Notes: generated from the letters alone by a model not told the origin. A DNA stretch of 64,000 nt from Notospermus geniculatus (GCA_002633025.1 NMRB01000188.1:125783-189782), one strand, 5' to 3'. Shown: positions 22,836-42,592, numbered from the stretch's first letter. Program-made: numbers and translations.

Positions 22836-23108
22836 CAGGGCCGGATCCAGGGTTTAGAAATACGGGGGGCACAACCCTGAGGGCAAGCCCTCAGTTGGCG
22901 CTTACAGCAGGTCCGCGCACACGAAGGGGGGTCCGGGGGGCCTCCCCCGGGAAAATTTGAAAAAATTCAAAGCTCTGAGATGCGATTTCCCAGCATCTTA
23001 GACATGAAATAATAGACGATTTTCCAAAAATGCAGTAAAAAAATCATTCCCCCTCAAAAAATAGGGGGGGGCACATGCCCCATGTGCCCCCCCCTGGATC
23101 CGGGCCTG
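22836..23108. mobile_element. TIR transposon with a 5-bp target duplication
   Basis: The ends are CAGGGCCGGATCCAGG and the complement of CAGGCCCGGATCCAGG (15 of 16 match). They are flanked on both sides by TCTAT (22831-22835 and 23109-23113). The 273-bp interior has G-runs near the left end and C-runs near the right end. The CAGG start and 5-bp duplication match the element at 18049-18512. Confidence 0.8.
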
Positions 23109-23186
23109 TCTATCTTGACTCTCGCTAGATGCTTTGGTAGCCGCGCTCATCTCAGTCGACTAGAGACAGCTATGGTAGCTTATACA

Positions 23187-23831
23187 TCATTGTTGTATAG
23201 TGCATTTTTTGTGGAAGTAGCTATGGCACTGGTAATGTATACATGTATACAGGTGGAGTATTGATGTTCCAAAGCAGTAAGTGGTGTGAATGTATGCAAG
23301 CATTGTTTTGCCAACATTCATGGCCAGAATTAAATTACTGGCTGTGGTTACATGGTCTTGGTTGAAAGCAGCAGGTGTCTGCAAAGTCAGGTGTAATATT
23401 ATAAGGACTTTTCTTAAATATTGCATCAGTACAGTGTAGGAGACCCTAATTATTCCAAAGTTTATGGATAGAATATGTAGGGTATTCATGCCATATGGCA
23501 TAAAAGTCCAAATAAATGGTTGAAAAGGGATCAGACACCAGGAAAATAACACTTCGAAATTAAGGGCCATATGTTTGGCCATATGTTTGGCCATATGTTT
23601 GGGTGGTTTAAAACCTAAATTATAGCTGAAGTTGACTTTCTCTTTCCTTGAAGCATTGAGAGAAGTCAGACCTTTAATGAAAGTGTGGCTGAAGTCCGAC
23701 CCAAGCCATACAGCCCATAATCTTGAACCGTCAAAGTCTGGTAAATATGAATGGACAACAGGTGGTAGATCTTGCATCAAGTTAACATGATGTAATTTCT
23801 GCTGCAAATTCATGGCTTGTTGCACAAGCAT
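23187..23831 (-). CDS. Long unassigned open frame (214 codons)
   Basis: This is the longest single open frame in the window that I could not assign. It contains three exact 12-bp repeats (GGCCATATGTTT), read as repeated KHMA, and a hydrophobic segment around FIWTFMPYGMNTLHIL. An AG acceptor-like context (AAAAATAG) precedes the ATG. A frame of this length would be uncommon but not impossible by chance in this much AT-rich sequence. No domain or family recognised. Confidence 0.18.
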   Translation of the reverse strand: MLVQQAMNLQQKLHHVNLMQDLPPVVHSYLPDFDGSRLWAVWLGSDFSHTFIKGLTSLNASRKEKVNFSYNLGFKPPKHMAKHMAKHMALNFEVLFSWCLIPFQPFIWTFMPYGMNTLHILSINFGIIRVSYTVLMQYLRKVLIILHLTLQTPAAFNQDHVTTASNLILAMNVGKTMLAYIHTTYCFGTSILHLYTCIHYQCHSYFHKKCTIQQ

Positions 23832-24096
23832 CTATTTTTGGTGACCTGCAATTCTGTTAACTGTGCAATTAATTTTTGAGAAAAAAAAATTTCTTAGCAA
23901 AAAAATTGCCAAGAAAAAAGTTTTTGACACATAAAGTTCAGGACGTGATATAACGTCCTACGCAATGTGAAGCACCATTTCCGTGCCAGGCGTACTATTA
24001 TGTCCTACGCAAGCTTAGATCGTCGGGTGATTTCGGGGGTTCCCCGGATTTCGTGATGACGTACGGTAATATGACGTCCTACCCAGTTAACGGGTT

Positions 24097-24180
24097 AAAG
24101 GGGCTGTTCGCTTTTGTCACTTGAGGAATCAAGGATCACAACTCAGATTCCTCAATTGACGAAAACGAACCGTCCCTTTT
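24097..24180. repeat. 84-bp hairpin, AAAGGGGCTGTTCGC-type arms
   Basis: Arms 24097-24130 and 24147-24180 pair over about 34 bases (TTTTGTCACTTGAGGAATC against GATTCCTCAATTGACGAAAA). The left end is TTAAAGGGG, like the element at 47607-47873. It is probably a tiny MITE. Confidence 0.6.
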
Positions 24181-26562
24181 GCATAATGTTACCAAATTGA
24201 TAGGATGCATGGTTTCACTTTGAGGCCAGTTTGTTGCTCCTGGTAATGCATTGATGTTATTCTTCGGACATAGTGAATGATGCTGCCATTCCAGCCGAAG
24301 GAATCTTCCACATTTGATCCAGGATATCAACAGAATTCTGTTGATATACCAGATCAACTGAAAAATACATGTAATCATGCACAACATTTTTACATTTACA
24401 TGTATCATGGGAATTCCTTCACTGAATGGTGGTTTCACATGAGCCCAATCTAACCAAATATTCATCAATAAACTGAGGGAATGCACATATGTGGCAGTAT
24501 ACATGTACATTATCGTGCTTTGATGTCACTTGTTTGACCTGGTACCCAGAACCTGTATAATGATCTTGATGGATGAATCATGCTGTCGTCTGTCAGTGTC
24601 ATGATCTTTGTTGCTGTCACAAACCAATGTATGTTGAGTCATGCATTTAGTCGCTTGTGTGGTTCACTGTTCAGTAACATACCCGGTAATATGAATTCAA
24701 CCCTGGAATATCAAGCAAACTATCGCATCTATTGGAGGTTGAAATGACTTTCAGTTTGAGTCAGACAGACTGGCATTCGTCCGGGTGGTACCAAACTGCT
24801 GTTTAAATTGGTTCCCCGAGATCCGGTATCTCAGAATATTTTCTACCTTGTAAAATTCAATTTACATGAAGTACATTTGAAAAGTTGTTGATGACCTGGA
24901 CTTTTCTGAGAAGTCTGGTGTGAACAAGTGTTTGCTTCGGTTTTGCTTGTTGGAGTCTGACTTGATTCAATGTCTACTGCCAGTTTGACATGTGCACCAT
25001 TCTCCCAGGTGTACCAAATCATCCTTTCCATCTCATTAACTTGCATCTTGGTGAGAGTTTAGAAGGACATCAGCACTCTCAATAGCCTCTAATTAAACTT
25101 AAAGTTTACCTGAAAAGATGGACTTTTTCAGCTGTTTTCAAGGACAGAACAATATGGCCTATACCTTGACTGCTGTTGGCTAACAGACAATACCTTTCAG
25201 GTGCATCAATGTATTAATTGCGCAGTAGTCAACCTTTGATACACCTATCTAATGGTATACATTTTGCAGGTGTAACAGCCAAGGTATCAGTGATGTAAAT
25301 AAAATGTATCCTTCAGAGTGCAACTGTAACATGGCAAACAGATAAAGGCAGGTTAATCAGTAACTGCCTGGTATGCATTGGATGAGGGTTGAATCATAGG
25401 CTTTCAGCATAATCCAAGTAGGCCTGTTATACAGTGTGTATCGAAAAAATGGTACTGGTCAATGTTCTTTTAAGCTGCTTACAAATCATGGTACAAATAT
25501 TATCTGAGATGGTTCCCAGGTTCAGTTGCATAACTTGTCTCATCAACCCAAGCATGATGACTAAGCAGTGTCCCAGACGAGGAGGAAGATGAATGTATCC
25601 GGGTGTGGAGTGGTGTTGCCTCCGTTCCCATGGTGATGTTGTGTGTGGGAGACGAGTATAATTCAGGGGACTGTCTCACTGTTCTCATCTGCTGTGTTGC
25701 TGATGTTGCAAGAGGTGTTGTATCAAAGTGAGATGCTGTTCATCATAACTCCAAATTGCCAGATGTGTGTGCGAGATAAGAATGGGTCCAACTGCCTGGC
25801 TATGGAACCAGGCACCTCAGAGTGACAGGGGCGGATGTTTCCAGTGCAACACTCTAATAGAGCCCCTTTTCAGTTGATTTGGGGCTGAGCAGATGTTGTT
25901 TGTTGGTCCATTCTAAGCGAGTCAATTTCAGTTACCGATACGATGGTGAACTCCTGATACTGTTGCAAACATAAGAGCAAGCCGCTTGTAAATTGGCTAC
26001 ATCCTATATGTTTCCTACTAATGCAGAAAAAATGCTTTCTTGACTCCTGTGCGGTAGGTATTCCCTGGGCCATGATCTTGCGATACAACGGTCACTTGGG
26101 GCACGCCACACCTGCCATCGCAATATTTATAAAGTCAACATCCTCCTGGTGTTCCCATGTATTCCCATCTGTTCCTTGAAGTGAATTTGGCTGGTTCAGA
26201 TAAAAATACCTGCAATAAGTGATAAAATTGAAGGTATACTAGCAAGACTGGATGATTTGTGTAAGATTTGGTGATTCAAGATGAACTGCATCTGAATCAT
26301 GGTGCTAATTTTCAGTTTAGGGTGTGGGATTTAGCCATACAAAATTAGTACGATGTCATCAGCGTGCAGACAGAGGTCCCGCCAGCCAAAGAGTTCAGCT
26401 TTTCTATGTTTTCTCAACCTGGGGTCTATCATGTCCTATTATGATTGTGCGTTTCTTGGAATGTTTGAAAAAAATGGAAAACCTGTTTTCTTTTTGTACG
26501 CAGTCGTTTGGAGCAAAAATCTGTCTTGTGAGACCCAATGACTGTTTCCACCTGTGTGGCGT

Positions 26563-26780
26563 AGTTGTGTGGCAAAGTTGTGCTACACTTAACCGTGATG
26601 GTTCACTTAACTGTGGCAAAGTTGTGCTACCATACACTTAACCATGAGACTGAGTAGGGCATTATAAGCCGTGTTACGCAACCATGAAAAAAGCCATGCT
26701 ATTTAACCATGACAAAGCCATGCTATGCTTAACTGTGACAAAGCGGTGCTACACTTGACCATGACGAAGCCGTGTTCCTG
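26563..26780. repeat. Degenerate minisatellite, about 26-bp unit
   Basis: About seven diverged copies of a unit containing ACAAAGCCGTGCTACACTTA and ACCATG follow one another with substitutions and short indels. Confidence 0.6.
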
Positions 26781-27303
26781 GTTCAAGTGCAGTGATCAGC
26801 TGATTATTAATGACCAGGAAATATCAGGGTTGTGGTGTAAAATATTTTGACATTCTAATCAGCCATCTGGGAATCATGAGCTTCGATTACTAGCAGCCTG
26901 CCTGACGGACAGCTTCATTATACACATTCCTGTTTATCCTGATATCCGAGCTACTCTTGATCCCAGATCCTAGACGGATGATTTATTCGCGCATTCAGAG
27001 TCGGACAAAAGGACTCCCTGTTTGAAATCTTGTCGAAGTATCATTCACAGCTTCCACTGATTCTCGGATTTTCTCCTGTACAGAAGGCTCCGTCTTTTTA
27101 GAAGTAGAATTTCATTTTCATGCTCCATGTTTGGAATTTCAAACTTCTCGGACCTTTGTTTGGATCGATTTAATATCAACATCCTCGGGAATCAGTTACG
27201 CTGAACTTGCTCTAAAAAGTTGTTTTTATATGCTCTCGCTATTCTAAGAATTGCTGGTTCATCAAGCTTGGCATTCAGGTACTCTCGGCTTCCATCAGTT
27301 CTC

Positions 27304-27357
27304 ATGGCCCCTGCACGCACTCCTGCCTCTGATGCAGAGGAAAACTGCAACGGTGAG
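27304..27357 (+). CDS. Candidate alternative first exon of the dihydropyrimidinase/CRMP gene
   Basis: ATG opens 18 codons, MAPARTPASDAEENCNGE, and ends at a strong GTGAGT donor in phase 0, compatible with the shared exon at 31381. The leader is acidic and low-complexity and does not resemble the short CRMP leader. It could belong to a longer N-terminal isoform or be a chance frame. The intron would be 4.0 kb. Confidence 0.3.
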
Positions 27358-28025
27358 GTGAGTGAATCGACTGTCTAGAATCTTTTCATTGTCTGTGGCA
27401 AGATGGGTGACATATTTGGAGACGGCACTTCAGACACGGCTTTGGTTGCCTAGAACCGAAAATCAAAACTTCTGAAAATCAAGATGCTTGCAATGCAGCC
27501 AATAATATCCATCGCCTGCTGCTTCTGAGCAAAGCATTTTCCCACATACGGACTCTGTATGCTTTTTTCAGGGAAATGGAAGGACTGCTCAAGTTAGAGA
27601 TCTTTCTGAATATGATAATGATGTCAATTAGAACATGAGTACCTATATGTTGGTCTTCGTTTCACTGTTCATTTAAATGAGGCATTGAAGTGGCTCTTGG
27701 CCTAAGGTATACAAGAATACTTACTAGTACTTCTTACAACAATCGAGGGCCTTTTGTGTAACATGAGCATCCTTAAAGGCCTACTGTCCACATATTGTCA
27801 AGTACGATATCCAACTTGTATTTGAACCAGGTAAAATAGGTAGGCCTACATACTTCTGCAAAATGCCTGAAATGAGGAGGTGAATGTGGTATGGAGCAGC
27901 TGTTAGCAGTGTTGTTTTGTAATGCACTGTTTATTAAATCATATGCAAAAAGTCATCGTTATTATGAAGACTGGAATATGGGATCGAAATTTGAGAAATT
28001 CTAGGTCACTGCATTGATAATTATG

Positions 28026-28807
28026 TACCGTATTTATTGGCGTACAAAACGCACTGGGATATAAGCCGCACCCCCTGGACCCCATTACTAAATCCATAAA
28101 TAAAGCGCACTGGTGGATAAGGCGCATCCACACCATGCACATATGCACATTCTACTGTACATGCACATGCACATTGGTTGTACATGTATCACACTAACAC
28201 GTCAGTCCTTGTCCTGAAAAAAATGCAGGTGCACAAAAGTTTGCTCACCTACATTTACCCAGAGTAAACGGAACCAGAATTCGAGAATTTGGCGTTGGCG
28301 ATGTTATGCCTTTATTGGTGAAGATATAGCCTAAATCAATTTGGCCTAATGTTTGGAGGACGTGAGAATATTAAAGTCAGAAACAATGATGTGTAACAAC
28401 TATTTGCATCGGGTTTTTCAACGGCGATGATGAAAAACCCGATGCGAACCAACCGACGCGACGAAGTTTTGACGAACGTCAGGCCTAGTTGACGTCTCAC
28501 TGGGCTTGGTGACGCCGCCCTGCCTTGNACGACGCACGCCGAGCACGAGTGTAATCACGCGCGGCGCACAGGTTCAGTAAATGCGTCACGTCATTCTGAT
28601 TGGCTCAATGACGCTGTTGGCACGACATCTAGGGGATCGCCAGCCTTACAAATTTCTGGTAATGGACCTCCAAAAACGTTTTGGAGGGAGTGGTGCTTTT
28701 GGCACCCTGGTCCTTAAATAAAACGCACCTTCTTATAAGCCGCAGCCCCGTTTTTGAGGCCCTTCTGGGGTCAAAAAGTCGCGCCTTGTACGCCAATAAA
28801 TACGGTA
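28026..28807. mobile_element. Non-autonomous DNA transposon, CCGTATTTATTGGCGTA ends
   Basis: The left end TACCGTATTTATTGGCGTAC and right end are inverted copies over about 22 bases, and further blocks (ATAAGCCGCA, AAAACGCAC) repeat inside each end in opposite orientation. If the true ends are CCG and CGG, TA flanks both sides, as in Tc1/mariner insertions. The element is about 780 bp, has no transposase frame, contains an internal hairpin (CATCGGGTTTTTC and its complement near 28406 and 28430) and one N at 28528. Confidence 0.75.
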
Positions 28808-29096
28808 CTGGTAAAAGCATATTTCAAGGATTGATGCCCTCATGGATTTAAGAATCGGCCAACATTATTCAGTCTTCTCTCGCCCAGTTTACTGTGCATG
28901 AATGTGGGTGCCAGCGACTCAATTCGTGAATCAAATCGTTTAAGTTGTACAAATAATAGAGGCGGGTTTGGATAGCCTCGTTCTTATTGTTGTCGTTTTG
29001 AATCGTTGGGACTCACAACACTGCTCTGGTTTCCTGTGGACTTCCTCACCTTGGCGGACAGTTTGTGGCCTCAGCTTTTCTTGGTGTAACGGAAAA

Positions 29097-36649
<7,553 letters not shown>

Positions 36650-37805
36650 GACAGCGAAAGGAGATTCACGTCTGCTTTCATTGTAATTAAATGAACTTTG
36701 TTTTGTCAATGTATCCCTCTTTGACGATTTGAATGTCGGGCTGAGGGCAATATTTTCTCTAAATGTGACAATTGAGCAAAGTTAAATGAGTCTGTGGCCG
36801 AGTGTGGGTAAAGGGTTTTATGAATATAAAAGGGACTGTGGGTTCTCCAGCTATCTTTAGGAAACTTGGGGAGAAAGATGCAATACATCGTTGGGGGTTT
36901 TAAAGCCTGTTTCAGTGGGGTCAGTGTTTCAGTAGAATCATACAGTACATGTAGTTGGCTATGGGGTTGTAGGACATATTTATATCCCACCATGAGAAAT
37001 TTAGAAGGAGGTGACCTCCTAGAATTAGGCTTTTATGGGAAATCTATTTTTGTTTTCGTATTCCTCTGATCATGTGATCTGAGTTGCCAAGCAACCCATT
37101 TGTTATGCCATCATGGTGGTGTCACAGCAGTCAAGCTTCAAATTGTCTTTGGAGTAGGACAAAATGTGTCACATACATTGCATAGATTCTCAAAATTGGC
37201 TTTCTGTTCTTTACCAACCATTTGTAGGGAATTAATCATGTACGTTTACTACCTGGACTTGACTGCTGTTCAGGGTATGACCTTGACCCAAGTCCTACAT
37301 GACCTTCAGTTCCTACATGACCTTGACCGTAGTCTGCTTCGTAATTACTTTGTGCTTCTGTCTTCATATTTTTCTCCTATTTTAGGTTTTAATTTTTCAT
37401 CTGTTTTGTTGTTGTAGTGTCTCAAGTTGCAATGTTTATAGTGTGTAACGATACTAACACCCATACTTTCTAGTTTTAGAACGTCTATTTTTGCAAATAT
37501 CCATATTCATGCTCATCACTTGTCTGATCTGTTGATTTGAACACTGGTATTCTATGTGAATGAAACCCACAAAGGCAGCCCCTGACTGCACACTTCGGAG
37601 TTGTACGATATGTGCTTTCCTGGTGTCCGTAGTGAAATCTACTTGAATTTTTTTAATGAACTGCACTGTCATGTGTCACCTTCAGTGGGTTTAGAGCTTT
37701 GTCTGGGTGGAGCAGATGGTGACACCTAGTAGCAGTAGTGATGAACTAGTCTGTGCCACAAAGTGAGATGTCTCGCGAGTAACAAAATACAAGTGTCCTC
37801 TGAAC

Positions 37806-37811
37806 AATAAA
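37806..37811 (+). other. Poly(A) signal for tail isoform 1
   Basis: AATAAA about 1.16 kb after the stop codon at 36649, followed by GT-rich sequence (TGTGGGTGTTCTTTGTTGTGG), as expected for a cleavage region. It lies before the second terminal exon, so choosing between the tails would couple splicing to polyadenylation. Confidence 0.6.
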
Positions 37812-38324
37812 TGTCTATAGTTTATTGTGGGTGTTCTTTGTTGTGGAATTAAGTGGTGTCTTCACTTGATTGTTGGGTCGTGTTTTTCTCACTTTTTTAT
37901 GTTGTGTGCTGTGGAATACATACATAGAATTCTCTCTGCTGGACAATGGGACTTTCATAGGAGCTCATCCCAAAACCTGCTGCGCTGTCATAGAAACTAG
38001 TGCTGTTAGAGTTCCAAAATGATAATAGACTATGTTAGAATAATGATTATGTACAGTTATCATAGAGAGAAGTGTATTCAGAGATTTCAGCTGTCTGCTG
38101 AAGATTTCAACTCTCTTATAGGAGCAAAGAACCCATTTCGAGCTAACGATTAGGATGGCCAACTCAGCATAACAAATTCATTTGTTGTCCAACATGTTTC
38201 TCTGATATTTATCAGTCAACTTTTGAAAATCAACAGATCAGAGCCGCTTGACTTGTAGGCAGTGCCTCCTATTGGTACAGTTAGGAAACATTGGCTTTAA
38301 GCTTCTACTTTATGATACTTTCAG

Positions 38325-38410
38325 GTGATCAAATTGATGATAATGAAAGATATCGACCGTCAACAAAGTTGCATCACCCTCCTGGTGGAAGTCAAACCTC
38401 CCTCTGGTGA
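38325..38410 (+). CDS. Dihydropyrimidinase/CRMP distal alternative terminal exon (tail isoform 2)
   Basis: After a TACTTTCAG acceptor, the phase required by the exon ending at 35044 gives (G)DQIDDNERYRPSTKLHH and PPGGSQTSLW, then TGA at 38408-38410. This is the same length (86 nt) and layout as the proximal tail: xQIDD, basic/Thr segment, PPGG, Ser-rich end. The two exons are therefore paralogous and mutually exclusive. The end SLW differs from GIF. I saw no stop or frame problem. No clear AATAAA was found close downstream. Confidence 0.75.
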
Positions 38411-40248
38411 TGTGCGCAAATCTAGGTGTACGATGTTGGTATTTTCTCATCCGAAAAATTGGCATGTTCATAAACGATATACAATACTGCTTCACGAAAT
38501 TGTACGGCAATATTTTGGGTGGTTTGTAGATGTTAGAGCTATCACATTTCTTTGCTCGTTGATGTAGTTTTGTTTTATTTTATCTTTGTAAGGGGAACAA
38601 AATGCTGCATTTAATTGCAGTATGACCCGCCCCAGTTCTGACAGGGAGAACAGGAAATTTTCTGGGGACGATCAATGCAGTTCTGAACTACTCAAATTTA
38701 CACGCCAGTTGGAACATCATGAGCAACACCAGCTGTACATAAGTGTGTAAACCTAATTTCTGCCGTCTGCGTTTTCATCAAGGCCGTCTTCCGACGGGAA
38801 TATGGATGTTTCGAATTATCTGTATCCGTTGTATGATAAAATTGATTATTGTCGTAAACCGTGGAGTGCCTGCATTATAAGATGTACCATTTCTTAATTT
38901 ACTTTTTACTGAGCGATTCCGAATCATGTAATTTTTATGCAACATTGTTTAGATATTTTGCAGGGTTTCTTGTATCATATACACATAGGATGTTTTTATC
39001 ACAGCTGAAAATTTGTTAAGATTTGTGTACAGGATCACTTGAACTTGAACATTTCAAACTTTTAGCTATTGAGGGGTATTTTTTCATTGGCAATAACTTG
39101 TGGTTTGTTAGCGCATGTTTTTGTGATGAATGAATATTTTGATGACAGAAGTAGGAGACGTCAGCAGCCAAAGGTTTATCATCAGTAACAAAGTTGCACA
39201 GTGGAAGTGTCAACACTTGTCACCTTAGGGTATGGTGGACTGCCAATTTGAGTTTTGCACCACCGATACTAGTAACACATGAACTTGATCATTTATATTT
39301 TAGTGCTCACCGACATTGGCCTAAAGTACATGTACCGGTATTGCACATCAGTGTACTTGGGGGTGGATGAGTCTGCAAATTTCACATTAGGCTGCATAAA
39401 ATTAATTACTTGATTCTCATCAGAACATGGGAGAAAGTTGTTACGACCAGGGCAATTTATATTTTATAATTTATTTTATCAAACTCATACTTTCACCATT
39501 CAGTGCTACTCAGCAAAAGTACCGGGCGAAAATCACCAGAACAGATACATTCGACCACGTGGCTGGCTGTGACCTATATCAGTAAAATGTGGTTTAAAAA
39601 ATGAACAATGACTTTTAACATTCATCAAAATATGTTTTCATGTATATTAGTGGTGGTTTGTGCAGGAATTTTGGCTTGGATAGATGGGAAGGCTGCAGAA
39701 AATATCATGTCAAGCAAGTCTGAGGAATGCCGAGTGGTGACTACTGAATACCGACTGAAAGAATGGCCATGATGGTGGCACTATTATAGCAGACTGATGA
39801 TGATAGCTCATTAGAATCGATCAACATCCTCAACGTCGTCGAGAGGATTTTGAATCTAAAGGTAGAAAAACATATATAAAATATAAATTTTGACTTTGTT
39901 GATGCCAGTAGAAATGGCATCCGGTGGTTTTATAATTTATATATAAAATATTTAAAAAATTGACCCGGCGCCGAAAATATGACCCGGCCGCTGATGAGAA
40001 TCAAGTTATTAATTTTATGCAGCCTTAAAACATTCTGATTTTCTTCAATGAGTATGTAGAGTCCATAAATTGGTGTTAGATGCTGTACATTCTGCTTCTA
40101 GGATAGGTTAGGTGTTGTTGGGGGTTTCCTTCCAGTAGGTGTAGTTATCCATGTGAACTGAAATCTCTTCGTCAAACTGTCGAGTCTCAAACTGCGGAGT
40201 CTCTGGGGGGACTGTAGCTTCTACCTGGGGAGTCTCTGGGGAATCCAG
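38411..40248. other. Presumed 3' UTR and intergenic sequence
   Basis: AT-rich sequence after the distal terminal exon with no further coding segment that I can support. It includes A/T-rich blocks (ATATAAAATATAAA near 39870-39890) that could contain weak polyadenylation signals. Confidence 0.35.
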
Positions 40249-40291
40249 GTAAAAAAGGCACTGGTAAAAAAGGCACCGGTAAAAAAGGCAC
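40249..40291. repeat. 15-bp tandem repeat, GGTAAAAAAGGCAC
   Basis: Three units in tandem, differing only by the base joining them, with a fourth isolated copy about 20 bases downstream (near 40310). Confidence 0.85.
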
Positions 40292-40733
40292 ATAAAAATC
40301 ACTCATGGGTAGGTAAAAAAGGCACACTTGTCAGAAACTGCACGAGAGTGGTGGAATAGGGAATCATGTTTCATTTATGGCAGATTCCTGTCCATTTCTC
40401 ATTGATAATCCCAGTTGGTCTGACATTGAAGGGATTTGTAAGTTTGCATTTTCCCGCTCTTTTTGTAGGCCTTTTCTGTTCTAAATCTGGGTGCCTTTCT
40501 CAGTACCTTTTAAGGTTCTACCTCCATCATTGAAGCAATGACATCCAAGAATTAGCTCTCCCCTTGAATTGGGTGCGGTTATTCATGGCTATATAAAGAA
40601 GATTGGGAAGATGTCTAAGTTCGGGGGGGGGGGGNTCTGGCTGTGATTCGTCGGAATACGTCCAATCAGAATACGAATCTTCTCTGATGACGTATCGGCG
40701 GCAGGTATTCCCCAAAGAAGCCAAGTTTCCAAG

Positions 40734-40778
40734 ATGGCGTCTGGCGTCCAACATTTCTCGCTTCGAACATTCAGCGAG
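40734..40778 (+). CDS. Weak first-exon candidate
   Basis: ATG in the strong context CCAAGATGGCG, which also matches a YY1-type start element. It opens 15 codons, MASGVQHFSLRTFSE, ending at a GTAGTG donor in phase 0 in a CpG-rich stretch. The NF-Y/E2F-like array at 41264 lies just downstream. No partner exon was identified. Confidence 0.22.
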
Positions 40779-41263
40779 GTAGTGCAACGAATGTCAGCGA
40801 GATAAACACTCAGTGACCTATCCCAGCGATGTTTTGTGTCATTAGCTAAACATCCTGGGGATAGTCCGTTGAAGAAACCACCCTGCTATCTCATTTCGAC
40901 TCCTGTAGCTTGCCGTTAGAGCGCTGCACACAGATGTACACGATGTAGGCATGATGTACAGGTCTGCTAACTGATGCGCGCGCATCCTGCCTGGTAGGAA
41001 TTCCGACCACACTTCCGGTATGGCGGACCCCGACACCAGTTCCTAACGTGCTGCACGGTGGAACTGGATACCGGTTTATTCCCGGCCGTGCTATCCATCA
41101 TATTCGGTTATCACTGACGGAATGTCCCGAAGAAGGAAACTAATTTACTTTCCTTCCAGTTGTCATTGATATTACAAGACAATGATGGACAGAACTCAGT
41201 CTGGCCGCCGCCGCCACCATAAAAGATTCTTAATCTCGACCGTCAGCAATGACGCGAAGAACT

Positions 41264-41456
41264 ACCAATCAAAGACCTTCCATCAGTCGGCGCGAAAACG
41301 CCAACCAATCAGCGACATTGGATCATTTGGCGCGAAAGAGCCTACCAATCAGCGATCTTGGATCAGTTGGCGCATTCGCTGTTTGGTTAGTTTTTTCGCG
41401 CCAACTGATCCAAGATCGCTGATTGGTTGGCCCATTCGCGCCAGCTTATCCAAGGT
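41264..41456. repeat. Direct and inverted array of CCAAT plus E2F-like motifs
   Basis: Three direct copies of a 39-40 bp unit (ACCAATCA..., then TTGGATCA.TTGGCGCG) are followed by an inverted copy (CGCGCCAACTGATCC, then CTGATTGGTTGG). Each unit has a CCAAT box and most have a GGCGCGAAA or TTTTCGCGCC word, the E2F consensus. The arrangement could be a MITE whose arms happen to hold these motifs, or a regulatory array. Confidence 0.7.
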
Positions 41457-42556
41457 CCTAAAATTGACAATAGGTGGCGTAAAAAGATATGCAACGAATG
41501 CGACGACGTCTGCCAATTGCTAACCGAGTCTTCAGTTTAATGTGATGCCATCTTTGGAACATTCATGGATGGCAAGGACGGATTAACTTTTGCAAAATAG
41601 AAGATCCATGGACTATTTCCGGCGGAAGACATGCGCATGATTGATACAGGACGTCTGGTGAATCATCACATGACCTGATGAGGTCATCAAACGTCTGACG
41701 AAACTGGGTCACCATGGCAATGGTCGTTAAGGAAATAAATGAGAAGTTTTATGGCGGAGGATCGGTTTGATGTCCCGCTGATGCAAAAATTATGTAGTAA
41801 ACATTGCGATGCGCATTTCTTTTGAGTTTGACGGATTGCGGTGAGCGCTGCAGCTCATTTCAAGGTCAGTGGAACGCGAGCCTCAATGGACCGTTGAATT
41901 GCATTTTCTGCCCGCATGCGTGAAATTTTGTGCAATTTATTTTGCTTTCCTTCAATTTCTGACGCATAGAAGGAGGATGGGGGAGGGATAATAATAAACT
42001 ATGAATAATAGTGGCAAGTGAAGCTTGAAATTGTCTGTCTGTCGTCTGCTTTGGTTGTCCGTGATTCTGCGCAGTATAGCGCAGGTTTCGGCGGCTGAAG
42101 ACACACTGCTGTGCAGCCGTGACTCCGAAATCTCGATGTATCGCGGGAAAACGGGGTGGATCGTTCGGGTCAATCAGTAAGATGTAAGCAAACATAGCAA
42201 GTGTTTGCTGAGCTAATTATAAAATTAATGCCATGGTTTACTAATCAGAACAACGTGATTCTGGAATTCGTCCAAATTATTCGACGATCGATGACCTTCC
42301 ATGTCTGTGCAAGCTCGGTCTTCCAAAATATTAGAAAGTGGTGAACGGTGGGGGCGAATAGGGTTAAAGCAGAGTCGACCAGTTTCTTTGTTGGCCTCAA
42401 ACGGTCCACCAGACAGGGGACTCGCTTGACCTTTTGACTCGTTCAATGACTTGGATTTAGGCCTATAGGTCTTGCAAGGCGTCGATTACACAACTCCAAA
42501 AGGCTACGCGTAGGCCTGTGGTCATATAAACCATTAGATAGAGGAATACGGACACG

Positions 42557-42592
42557 ATGGCGAACAATGGCCTAAAAAGGGTTCATGACCAT
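42557..42592 (+). CDS. Weak first-exon candidate, possibly joined to 42758
   Basis: ATGGCGAACAATGGCC opens MANNGLKRVHDH up to a GTAACC site in phase 0. The frame stays open to a better donor, GTAAAC after 42636 (phase 2). Only the first choice keeps the frame of the exon-like segment at 42758-42836. No family recognised. Confidence 0.2.
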
